Origin: an uncultured Clostridia bacterium
GTDB taxonomy: Bacteria; Bacillota; Clostridia; Oscillospirales; Oscillospiraceae
DNA: 11,655 nt
Assembly (NCBI GenBank): GCA_947176425.1
Contig: CAMWQV010000023.1
Span: 1 to 11,655 of the forward strand
Reading direction: 5' to 3'
Numbering within the stretch: the first letter of the stretch is position 1; each line of letters opens with the position of its first letter. The translations under genes were made by a program, and so were the position numbers. Shown here in pieces: positions 6,668 through 11,655 of the stretch. The notes below the pieces were generated by a model. It ran no database searches, had not been told where the DNA came from, and saw nothing but the letters and a program-made list of their open reading frames with translations.

Positions 6668-7849
6668 TTATTTACTGCCGGATTTACGGCTGGTCACAAC
6701 GTCAAAGATAACAGCCAGCAGCAGAACGCCGCCTTTAATGACATACTGCCACGCGTCGCCCAAGCCCATAATGGACATGCCCATATTGATGACGCCCAGC
6801 AGCAGCGCGCCGATGACAACGCCGCCTACCGTACCGCTGCCGCCGTAAGCGGACGCGCCGCCGATGAAGCAGGAGCCGATGGCGTCCATCTCAAAGGAGG
6901 TGCCGGTGGAACCGTTGACGGAACCGATACGCGCCGCGCACAGCAGACCGCACAGTCCGGCAAGAAGGCCCATGTTGGCATAAGCGATAAAATAGATTTT
7001 ATTGGTGTTGATGCCGGAGAGCTGGGTAGCTTTCTCATTGCCGCCCACAGCGTAGAAATACCGTCCGAAAGAAGTCTTGGAGGTAATAAAGTTATAGATC
7101 AGGCAGATCGCCACCACCCACACCAACATGACGGAGATGCCGCGGTACTGGCTGAGCAGGTAGCAGTAATAGAGGACCAGCGCGGCAATCAGGCCGGATT
7201 TGACATAATCGCTGAAAGCGCTGTTCTGCCGGTAGCCTTTTTTAGCGCGGTCACTGCGGTTCTTTACGGTGTTGAAAATAATGTAAGCTGCCGCGATGAC
7301 ACCCACGATAATGGGGGAGAGTTTCATATCGCCGCTGTCCAGGCCGGGGATTTTAATATAGGCGGTAAAGATATTCAGGAACGTGCTGTCCTGGATAGCT
7401 ACGGTCTTACTGCTCAGAATCAAACGGGCAATGCCGCGGAAAATGAACATACCGCCCAGCGTTGTAATAAACGGCGGGATGCGGACATAACCGATCCAGT
7501 AGCCCTGCCAGATGCCCACCAGCAGGCCGACTGCCAGACACAGGATAATGACCGGAATCGCGGGCAGTCCCATATTAGAGATCAGCACCGCGGCCAGACC
7601 GCCTACCAGACAGACAACGGAGCCAACGGACAGATCAATATTACCGCCGGTGAGGATACACAGCAGCATACCGCAGGCCATGACCAGCACATAGCCGTTT
7701 TGCAGCATCAGGTTGGACATATTCTGCGGACGCAGCAGGGTACCGTCCGTCAGCACGGAAAACAGGATAAAGACCACCACCAGGGCGATGACCATTGCGT
7801 ATTTGGTCAGAAAACTAACCAGATTAAATTGACTTTTTGTCTCCTTCAT
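6668..7849 (-). CDS. mmsB: Multiple-monosaccharide ABC importer, permease MmsB/GguB
   Basis: Inner-membrane permease of 393 residues belonging to the BPD_transp_2 (RbsC/XylH/MmsB) family, which forms the channel of high-affinity monosaccharide importers. Many hydrophobic helices are visible; the first is about residues 16-33. The family landmarks are GGNIDLSVGS (68-77), IPPFITTLGGMFIFRG, and FIGGASAYGGSGTVGGVVIG (328-347). The length near 390 and the long central insert (containing KNRSDRAKKGYRQ) fit MmsB/GguB rather than the ~320-residue RbsC. The ATG has AGGAGGG nine bases upstream, and that site overlaps the stop of the ATPase gene, 14 bases away, so the two are coupled. The likely substrates are pentoses or hexoses such as arabinose, xylose, galactose or glucose, which cannot be resolved from sequence. 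Confidence 0.93.
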   Translation of the reverse strand: MKETKSQFNLVSFLTKYAMVIALVVVFILFSVLTDGTLLRPQNMSNLMLQNGYVLVMACGMLLCILTGGNIDLSVGSVVCLVGGLAAVLISNMGLPAIPVIILCLAVGLLVGIWQGYWIGYVRIPPFITTLGGMFIFRGIARLILSSKTVAIQDSTFLNIFTAYIKIPGLDSGDMKLSPIIVGVIAAAYIIFNTVKNRSDRAKKGYRQNSAFSDYVKSGLIAALVLYYCYLLSQYRGISVMLVWVVAICLIYNFITSKTSFGRYFYAVGGNEKATQLSGINTNKIYFIAYANMGLLAGLCGLLCAARIGSVNGSTGTSFEMDAIGSCFIGGASAYGGSGTVGGVVIGALLLGVINMGMSIMGLGDAWQYVIKGGVLLLAVIFDVVTSRKSGSK

Positions 7850-7863
7850 GATAGCATTCCCTC

Positions 7864-9408
7864 CTATTGCACCTTATTGGCATCCCGGATGATATATCCC
7901 ATGATGCCTTCCTGCGTGGCGTCTTTGGCGTCCACTTCAGCCAGCAGATGCCCCTCGTTCATAACATAGATGCGGTCACACATACCGAGCAGTTCCGGCA
8001 GTTCGGAGGAGATCATCATCACCGATTTGCCCTCGCTGACCATCTTGTTAATCAGGCAGTATATCTCGTACTTCGCGCCTACATCAATACCGCGTGTCGG
8101 CTCATCCATAATCAGAATGTCCGGTTCCGTAAACATCCATTTGCCCAAAAGAGCTTTTTGCTGGTTGCCGCCGGAGAGATTGCCCACACGCTGTTCGATA
8201 GTGGGTGTCTTGGTACCCATCGCTTTGGTCATTTCTTCCGCGACCTGCACCTCTTGATCTTGGTCGATCACACCGCCGCGGCAAATTTTATCGATCCGTG
8301 CCAGGGTGGTATTAAATCGGATAGATTCGTCCAGGATCAGGCCGTTTGTCTTCCGGTCCTCGGTGACGTAGGCCAGTTTATGACGGATCGCCTCCTGCGG
8401 GGAGCGCAGGTCCACTTTCTGTCCGCCCAGATACAGTTCTCCGGTGATGCCGGCGCCGTAGCTGCGGCCAAAGATCGACATAGCCAGTTCTGTCCGGCCC
8501 GCACCCTGCAGGCCGGAAAAACCGACCACCTCGCCTTTGCGGATATAGAAAGAGATGTTTTCATCCACGACCCGTTCGGGATACAGGGGATGATGGACGG
8601 TCCAGTTTTTAACTTCCAGATTTACTTCCGGCTTGATATTGTGTTCACGGGCAGGATAGCGGTCCTCCATGGAACGGCCTACCATGCCCTTGATGATGCG
8701 GTCCTCGCTGAATTCGTCAACGCCCTTGACCAGCGTCTCAATGGTGGAACCGTCCCGGATGATGGTCACTTTGTCCGCGCAGTAAATGATCTCGTTCAGC
8801 TTATGGGTGATGATAATGGATGTCAGGCCGTCTTTTTTGAAATCGATCAGCAGGTCAAGCAGCATTTTGGCGGCCTCGTCGTTCAGGGAAGACGTAGGTT
8901 CGTCCAGAATCAGCAGTTTTACCTTTTTGGAAAAGGCTTTGGCGATTTCTACCAGCTGCTGTTTGCCGGTACCGATATCCTTGACCAGCGTCTGGGACGA
9001 TTCGCTCAGCCCGACCTGCCGCATATGGCGTTCCGCCTCGCTGTAGGTCTTGTCCCAGTCTATGTAGCCCATCTTGTTTTTAATTTCGTTGCCCAAGAAC
9101 ATATTTTCTCCGATAGACAGGAGTGGAATCAGGGCCAGTTCCTGATGGATGATGACGATACCCAAGGCTTCACTGTCCTTCTGTGTCTTGAACTGGCACA
9201 GTTTGCCCTCATAGTAGATTTCGCCCTCATAGCTTCCGGCGGGGTACGTGCCGGAAAGTACGTTCATCAAAGTGGATTTCCCCGCGCCGTTCTCACCGAT
9301 CAAAGCGTGAATTTCTCCGGCTTCCACCTTCAGATTCACGTTGTCTAAGGCTTTAACACCGGGGAATTCTTTTGTGATGGACTTCATTTCCAAAATCGTA
9401 TTTGCCAA
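7864..9408 (-). CDS. mmsA: Multiple-monosaccharide ABC importer, ATPase MmsA/GguA
   Basis: Cytoplasmic ATPase of 514 residues with two fused ABC domains, the usual form for sugar importers of the CUT2 type. Domain 1: Walker A GENGAGKST (38-46), Walker B LLILDEPTSSL, and a divergent signature IGTGKQQLVEIAKA in place of LSGGQ, which as I recall is characteristic of GguA/MmsA-type proteins. Domain 2: degenerate P-loop GLQGAGRTE, signature LSGGNQQ (411-417), Walker B ILIMDEPTRGID (431-442), with the RGID ending typical of CUT2 second domains. The start is TTG, not ATG: AAGGAGG stands eight bases before it, and the first ATG (residue 8) is too far from that site. Gap to the binding-protein gene is 100 bases with a hairpin, gap to the permease 14 bases. 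Confidence 0.94.
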   Translation of the reverse strand: MANTILEMKSITKEFPGVKALDNVNLKVEAGEIHALIGENGAGKSTLMNVLSGTYPAGSYEGEIYYEGKLCQFKTQKDSEALGIVIIHQELALIPLLSIGENMFLGNEIKNKMGYIDWDKTYSEAERHMRQVGLSESSQTLVKDIGTGKQQLVEIAKAFSKKVKLLILDEPTSSLNDEAAKMLLDLLIDFKKDGLTSIIITHKLNEIIYCADKVTIIRDGSTIETLVKGVDEFSEDRIIKGMVGRSMEDRYPAREHNIKPEVNLEVKNWTVHHPLYPERVVDENISFYIRKGEVVGFSGLQGAGRTELAMSIFGRSYGAGITGELYLGGQKVDLRSPQEAIRHKLAYVTEDRKTNGLILDESIRFNTTLARIDKICRGGVIDQDQEVQVAEEMTKAMGTKTPTIEQRVGNLSGGNQQKALLGKWMFTEPDILIMDEPTRGIDVGAKYEIYCLINKMVSEGKSVMMISSELPELLGMCDRIYVMNEGHLLAEVDAKDATQEGIMGYIIRDANKVQ

Positions 9409-9425
9409 CCGGTATTCCTCCTTTC
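9406..9425 (-). promoter_or_regulatory. Ribosome site deciding a TTG start for mmsA
   Basis: Read on the minus strand this is GAAAGGAGGAATACCGGTTG: a full-strength AAGGAGG eight bases before TTG. The next in-frame ATG lies 21 bases further downstream, so annotation from that ATG would clip seven residues. Confidence 0.8.
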
Positions 9426-9454
9426 AACACTTGCTTCTCTTTTCTTATAAATTA

Positions 9455-9480
9455 ACGGACGGGGCGCAGGCCCCGCCCGT
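9455..9480 (-). promoter_or_regulatory. Intercistronic hairpin between binding protein and ATPase
   Basis: On the minus-strand transcript ACGGGCGGGGC (9480-9470) pairs with GCCCCGTCCGT (9465-9455), an 11-bp stem with one G-U pair and a CTGC loop. The downstream tail is TAATTTATAAG rather than a clean U-run, so it is more likely a partial terminator or a 3'-end stabiliser. Such hairpins commonly let the binding protein be made in excess over the ATPase and permease. Confidence 0.7.
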
Positions 9481-9508
9481 CAATCACACAATTTTCAGGG
9501 GTTGAAAA

Positions 9509-10738
9509 TCAGCCGTTAGTGGCTACCAGATAGCCGTCGCTGTCCACGGTGTAATAACCGGGCGTGACCAGCTTCTCCTCCATATTGTCTGCGGTCACAA
9601 CGTCGGGGACCAGCAGGAAAGAGGGGCAGACGTGACCGGGAGTAGTCTCATAGGACGTGGTATCATACGCGCAGTCAAAGTCCCAGCCGGAACTGGAAAT
9701 CAGGCTCTCGTTGATAGTCTCGCCGTCCAAAATGGCCCGAACCAGGTCCAGCGTAACGACAGCTTCGTTCGCAACGGCCTTGTAAACGGTCATGGACTGG
9801 AGGCCGTCCTTGATATTGCGCAGGTTCGCGACATCGCCGTCCTGACCGGTAATAAGGACGGTGTTGCTGCCTGTGTAGTCAGAGCTGACAGCCTGGGTTA
9901 CGCCCAGAGCGGTGGAGTCGTTGGAGCAGACCCAAGCGTCCAGCTGTGTGCCGTCGGCATAGTAGGAAGCCAGGACGTTCTGCGCACGGTCCAGCGCTGT
10001 GTCAGTAGCCCACTTCTCAGTACCTACGACGCTGAATTCGGTCTGACCGGAGACAACGTTCAGCTTGCCGCTGTCGATGTAGGGTTTGAGGGTGTCCATC
10101 GCGCCGTTGAAGAAGAAGGGGGCGTTGTTGTCTGCGGGGTCTCCGCCGGTGAACTCAATGTTGAAGGGACCGGCTGCGTTGTCCAGATCCAGTGCGTCCT
10201 TCACAAAGGTACCCTGGAGCGTGCCGACGGTGTAGTTATCAAAGGATACATAGTAAGAAGTGTTGTCGTTCATGATCAGACGGTCATAAGCGATCACAGG
10301 GATTCCGGCGTCACCGGCGTCGTTGAGGACAGTATTCAGAGCGTTGCCGTCGATTGCGGCAATGACCAGCAGGTCCACGCCCTGAGCCAGCATGTTCTGA
10401 ATATCGTTGACCTGCTGTTCCTCCAGGTTGTTGGAGTAGGTCACGATGGTTTTATAACCGGCGGCCTGGAACTGCGCGTCCAGATAAGCGCCGTCACGGT
10501 TCCAGCGCTCCAGGTCCTGGGTGGGCATTGCGATGCCGACGGTCTTCTGCTCGCCGCTGTTTCCGCCGTTGTTGTCGGACTGCTGGGAGTTATTGCCGCC
10601 GCCGTTGTCGGACGACTGCTGGGAGTCGTTTCCGCCGCCGCCATTGCTGCTGCCGCCGCCGTTATTTCCGCTGCCGCCGCAGGCGCCCAGGGACAGGGTG
10701 AGACACAGTGCAAGGGACAATGCAAGTACTTTTTTCAT
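9509..10738 (-). CDS. chvE: Sugar-binding lipoprotein of the importer (ChvE-like)
   Basis: Periplasmic-binding-protein family lipoprotein of 409 residues that captures sugar outside the cell and delivers it to MmsAB. The ATG at 10738 has AGGAGG eight bases upstream; the open frame extending to 10780 has no start signal. Residues 2-19 form a signal peptide with lipobox LGAC, cysteine 20 being the lipidation site. Residues 21-64 are a low-complexity Gly/Asn/Ser/Gln linker. From 65 on is a Peripla_BP_4 domain: VGIAMPTQDLERWNRDG at the front, AQGVDLLVIAAIDGNAL, VIAYDRLI, ITGQDGD and a C-terminal YLVATNG. The AMPT..ERW start and YDRLI segment resemble ChvE and the multiple-monosaccharide binding proteins. 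First gene of the importer operon, behind a sigma-A promoter. Exact sugar not determinable. Confidence 0.92.
   Translation of the reverse strand: MKKVLALSLALCLTLSLGACGGSGNNGGGSSNGGGGNDSQQSSDNGGGNNSQQSDNNGGNSGEQKTVGIAMPTQDLERWNRDGAYLDAQFQAAGYKTIVTYSNNLEEQQVNDIQNMLAQGVDLLVIAAIDGNALNTVLNDAGDAGIPVIAYDRLIMNDNTSYYVSFDNYTVGTLQGTFVKDALDLDNAAGPFNIEFTGGDPADNNAPFFFNGAMDTLKPYIDSGKLNVVSGQTEFSVVGTEKWATDTALDRAQNVLASYYADGTQLDAWVCSNDSTALGVTQAVSSDYTGSNTVLITGQDGDVANLRNIKDGLQSMTVYKAVANEAVVTLDLVRAILDGETINESLISSSGWDFDCAYDTTSYETTPGHVCPSFLLVPDVVTADNMEEKLVTPGYYTVDSDGYLVATNG
10563..10633 (-). repeat. Imperfect tandem repeat in the lipoprotein linker
   Basis: Two neighbouring copies of a 33/36-base unit (GTTGTCGGAC...TGCTGGGAGT...CCGCCGCC on the plus strand) encode NDSQQSSDNGGG and NNSQQSDNNGG. 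The second copy differs by one extra codon. They form the flexible spacer between lipid anchor and sugar-binding domain and look like a slip-strand duplication. Confidence 0.65.
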
Positions 10739-10783
10739 GTTCAATTCCTCCTGATTTGTTTTGCAAGTTACAAGGGACAATAC

Positions 10784-10799
10784 AGAAGCCTCCGCTTCT
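10784..10799 (-). promoter_or_regulatory. Inverted repeat at the importer transcription start
   Basis: AGAAGC and GCTTCT are separated by four bases, directly next to the predicted start point near 10801. It could be an operator for a repressor or a 5' stem protecting the mRNA. Six-base arms are short, so chance is possible. Confidence 0.35.
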
Positions 10800-10807
10800 A
10801 TGATGGT

Positions 10808-10836
10808 ATTTTACAAAACAATGTCGCATCTGTCAA
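10808..10836 (-). promoter_or_regulatory. Sigma-A promoter of the sugar importer operon
   Basis: On the minus strand TTGACA (10836-10831) and TAAAAT (10813-10808) are separated by exactly 17 bases. Transcription would begin near 10801, giving a leader of about 60 bases before the lipoprotein ATG. Confidence 0.82.
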
Positions 10837-10960
10837 TAGCTTCTTTGATATTGTAGACATATTTGTTAATAATGTACCATTCTTTTTCGATAATTCTGTG
10901 CGAATCAACGATGATATTACATTCGTTCTATAAGGCGGTTTTTGATATTGGCAAGAAAAT

Positions 10961-10996
10961 ATCCCCAGAAACCGCAGCTCCTGGGGATGTTTTAAA
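10961..10996. terminator. Probable bidirectional terminator
   Basis: ATCCCCAG (10961-10968) pairs perfectly with CTGGGGAT (10981-10988) over a 12-base loop. It is followed by GTTTTAAAA on the plus strand and by ATTTTCTT on the minus strand. It would insulate the importer promoter from the small locus to its right. The U-runs are short, so efficiency is uncertain. Confidence 0.5.
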
Positions 10997-11011
10997 AAGC
11001 GTCACTAATAT

Positions 11012-11040
11012 TTGACAAATTTCTCTCTCTATGATAGAAT
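11012..11040 (+). promoter_or_regulatory. Sigma-A promoter of the small-peptide mRNA
   Basis: TTGACA (11012-11017) and TAGAAT (11035-11040) are spaced by 17 bases. The start point would be about 11046-11048, just where the 5' stem GCCTCT begins. Confidence 0.82.
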
Positions 11041-11047
11041 AAAAAAT

Positions 11048-11156
11048 GCCTCTTCTTTCACACGGCAGAGGCCAGGCACTGTCGGATGGCAGGACCTGGG
11101 GGCGTTGGAATGGACTGGCGGTTAGCGCACCTCCTGACAGATACAGAAAGGGGGTG
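11048..11156 (+). promoter_or_regulatory. Structured leader with sequestered ribosome site
   Basis: The leader opens with a stem GCCTCT (11048-11053) / AGAGGC (11067-11072), then CCAGG (11072-11076) / CCTGG (11095-11099), which share one base and so compete or stack. CACCTCCT (11128-11135) can pair across a 13-base loop with the ribosome site AGGGGGTG (11149-11156), eight pairs with one G-U. Hiding the ribosome site in this way is a known safeguard of type I toxin mRNAs. Confidence 0.55.
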
Positions 11157-11163
11157 AATAATA

Positions 11164-11259
11164 ATGGACAAACATACCCTTTGCCGAATCATAGTCAAGG
11201 TCATTGTGTATCTTGCGGTATTCGCGTATTTTTGGGCAAATGACCCCTTTGCTAGTTAA
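11164..11259 (+). CDS. Small hydrophobic peptide, candidate type I toxin
   Basis: Open frame of 31 residues with a near-perfect ribosome site AGAAAGGGGGTGA seven bases before ATG. The peptide has a charged N-terminus (MDKHTLCR), a membrane-spanning stretch of about residues 9-25 (KVIVYLAVFAYFWA at its core, with one lysine inside) and a short polar tail NDPFAS. It has its own consensus promoter, a long structured leader and its own terminator, and a perfect antisense promoter faces it. Small membrane peptides controlled this way are typical of type I toxins such as TxpA, BsrG and Fst, which disturb the membrane when made in excess. I do not recognise this peptide as a member of those families; it could also be a leader peptide or another small membrane protein. 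The 65-residue frame overlapping it in another frame has no ribosome site and is rejected. Confidence 0.6.
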   Translation: MDKHTLCRIIVKVIVYLAVFAYFWANDPFAS

Positions 11260-11288
11260 CCGCCCGGACAGCCAACCAAACGGTTAAC
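11255..11288. repeat. 8-bp inverted repeat overlapping the peptide stop codon
   Basis: GTTAACCG (11255-11262) and CGGTTAAC (11281-11288) match perfectly over an 18-base spacer. No U-run follows on either strand, so it is not a terminator. It may form a stem in both the peptide mRNA and the antisense RNA and act as a pairing or processing element. Confidence 0.5.
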
Positions 11289-11351
11289 AATTATCATTAA
11301 CTGGAAAGAGGAACTGACCGTCAATCCGGACCAACGTCCCAAACTGTCTTT

Positions 11352-11380
11352 ATTATACCCTGACGGCTTGATTTTGTCAA
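11352..11380 (-). promoter_or_regulatory. Perfect-consensus sigma-A promoter of the antisense RNA
   Basis: On the minus strand TTGACA (11380-11375) and TATAAT (11357-11352) are spaced by 17 bases, all twelve positions matching consensus. It lies inside the terminator of the opposing peptide mRNA; its -35 box comes from the terminator loop and right arm. It should be stronger than the facing TTGACA-17-TAGAAT promoter. Confidence 0.85.
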
Positions 11381-11399
11381 GCTGTCGGGGTTTCTTTTT
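11358..11399 (+). terminator. Intrinsic terminator of the small-peptide mRNA
   Basis: CCCTGACGGCTTG (11358-11370) pairs with CAAGCTGTCGGGG (11378-11390), 13 pairs including two G-U pairs, over a seven-base loop, followed by TTTCTTTTT. It ends the plus-strand transcript at about 11399. Confidence 0.85.
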
Positions 11400-11437
11400 G
11401 CGGCAATAATTTTCTGACACTTTTTCCTGTCAACTAC

Positions 11438-11466
11438 TTGCTTTATTTTGAAAAAAGGTATACGAT
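11438..11466 (+). promoter_or_regulatory. Possible weak promoter before the contig-end gene
   Basis: TTGCTT (11438-11443) and TACGAT (11461-11466) are 17 bases apart on the plus strand, with a ten-base palindrome GACAGCTGTC at 11471-11480 close to the predicted start point. Matches to consensus are partial. Confidence 0.3.
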
Positions 11467-11542
11467 ATTTGACAGCTGTCTGCTGATTTTGCAGGCGTAA
11501 TTGTTCCAATTTTTTAACTATTTATCAGGAGGTTGTAATGCT

Positions 11543-11566
11543 ATGGATCAGTTAGCCGCTGTTACC
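11543..11566 (+). CDS. Start of a gene cut off by the contig end
   Basis: AGGAGG (11527-11532) is followed ten bases later by ATG at 11543, giving MDQLAAVT before the sequence runs into adapter. A nearer ATG at 11538 yields only five codons before a stop. With eight residues nothing can be said about function. The in-frame TAA just after is formed by adapter sequence, not by the genome. Confidence 0.4.
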
Positions 11567-11655
11567 CTGTAACTTATACACATCTCCGAGCCAACTCTAA
11601 ATCACTACATCTCGTAATCCGTCTTAAGCATGAAAAAAAAAAAGGGGGGGGGGGG
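11567..11655. other. Untrimmed Nextera adapter, poly-A and poly-G artefact
   Basis: Bases 11567-11585 match the Nextera mosaic end CTGTCTCTTATACACATCT at 17 of 19 positions. The following CCGAGCC, then an index-like stretch, then ATCTCGTA and CCGTCTT follow the order of the Illumina i7 adapter with errors. Eleven A (11633-11643) and twelve G (11644-11655) follow, as when a read passes the end of a short insert on a two-colour instrument. This is not genomic sequence. Confidence 0.95.

Larger units (their letters stand above)
11041..11345 (-). ncRNA. Candidate antisense RNA (type I antitoxin)
   Basis: Predicted transcript of about 305 bases from the start near 11345 to a terminator near 11041. 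It would be complementary to nearly the entire peptide mRNA, including its ribosome site and coding region. At its end, the minus-strand stem GCCTCT (11072-11067) / AGAGGC (11053-11048) is followed by ATTTTTTA, a plausible intrinsic terminator. No good open frame with a ribosome site lies in it. Role as antitoxin RNA is inferred from architecture; the boundaries are predictions. Confidence 0.55.

Noticed and set aside
6656..9348. Long plus-strand frames opposite the permease and ATPase genes
   Set aside because: They mirror conserved ABC transporter genes, are rich in His/Gln as expected of antisense shadows, and lack ribosome sites.
10711..10781. Direct repeat CAAGGGACAAT at 10711 and 10771
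   Set aside because: One copy is inside signal-peptide codons and the other in the leader; 11 bases without further extension is plausibly chance.
10857..10875. Imperfect palindrome resembling an AraR-type operator (ATTTGT...)
   Set aside because: Only six of eight half-site positions match and the core differs from the known AraR consensus, so I do not claim an operator.
11046..11243. A 65-codon open frame on the plus strand across the small-peptide locus
   Set aside because: Its ATG sits at the predicted transcription start with no ribosome site, and its composition is unlike a real protein. The strong ribosome site serves the 31-codon frame at 11164.
11321..11509. A 62-codon minus-strand frame
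   Set aside because: It begins at TTG without a ribosome site and runs through a terminator and a consensus promoter.
11567..11643. Poly-A tail or transposon-end-like signal at the right end
   Set aside because: The mosaic-end match, adapter order and following poly-G show a library artefact, not a natural Tn5 element or polyadenylation.

Overview
This looks like a contig end from a Gram-positive anaerobe of the class Clostridia, perhaps an Oscillospiraceae-type gut bacterium. The genus cannot be fixed from this sequence alone. The reasons are: strong AGGAGG-type ribosome sites before nearly every gene, GC-rich genes separated by AT-rich consensus sigma-A promoters, a transketolase split into two genes, a sugar-binding lipoprotein with a Gly/Asn/Ser/Gln linker behind its lipobox, and a YcxB-like protein. 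The last ~89 bases are not biological: they are a degraded Illumina Nextera adapter followed by poly-A and poly-G, so usable sequence ends near 11566.

Layout. (1) 3-4768, plus strand: the 3' part of an FG-GAP/VCBS-like protein, L-ribulose-5-phosphate 4-epimerase (araD), the two transketolase halves, a strong terminator, ribulose-phosphate 3-epimerase (rpe) and a YcxB-like membrane protein, closed by a second terminator. (2) 4852-6221, minus strand: an ECF sigma factor and a single-pass membrane protein that is probably its anti-sigma factor, overlapping by ATGA. (3) 6353-10738, minus strand: a ChvE/MmsA/MmsB-type multiple-monosaccharide ABC importer (binding lipoprotein, two-domain ATPase, permease) followed by a small two-pass membrane protein. 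A TTGACA-17-TAAAAT promoter stands in front of the binding-protein gene, and a hairpin lies between the binding protein and the ATPase. (4) 10961-11566: a non-coding-looking stretch with an unannotated compact locus.

The importer and the plus-strand operon fit together. The importer would bring in a pentose such as L-arabinose or xylose. AraD and Rpe would make D-xylulose 5-phosphate, and the split transketolase would pass it into the non-oxidative pentose phosphate pathway. Isomerase and kinase genes are not in the window and may lie upstream of position 1.

The most interesting item is at 11012-11399. A consensus plus-strand promoter drives a ~350-nt transcript with a structured leader, a near-perfect Shine-Dalgarno that can pair with an upstream CACCTCCT, and a 31-residue hydrophobic peptide. 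Facing it on the minus strand is a perfect TTGACA-17-TATAAT promoter buried inside the first transcript's terminator. The likely terminator of this antisense RNA uses the stem at the 5' end of the peptide mRNA. This is the architecture of a type I toxin-antitoxin locus (membrane peptide plus antisense RNA). I do not recognise the peptide as a member of a named family.
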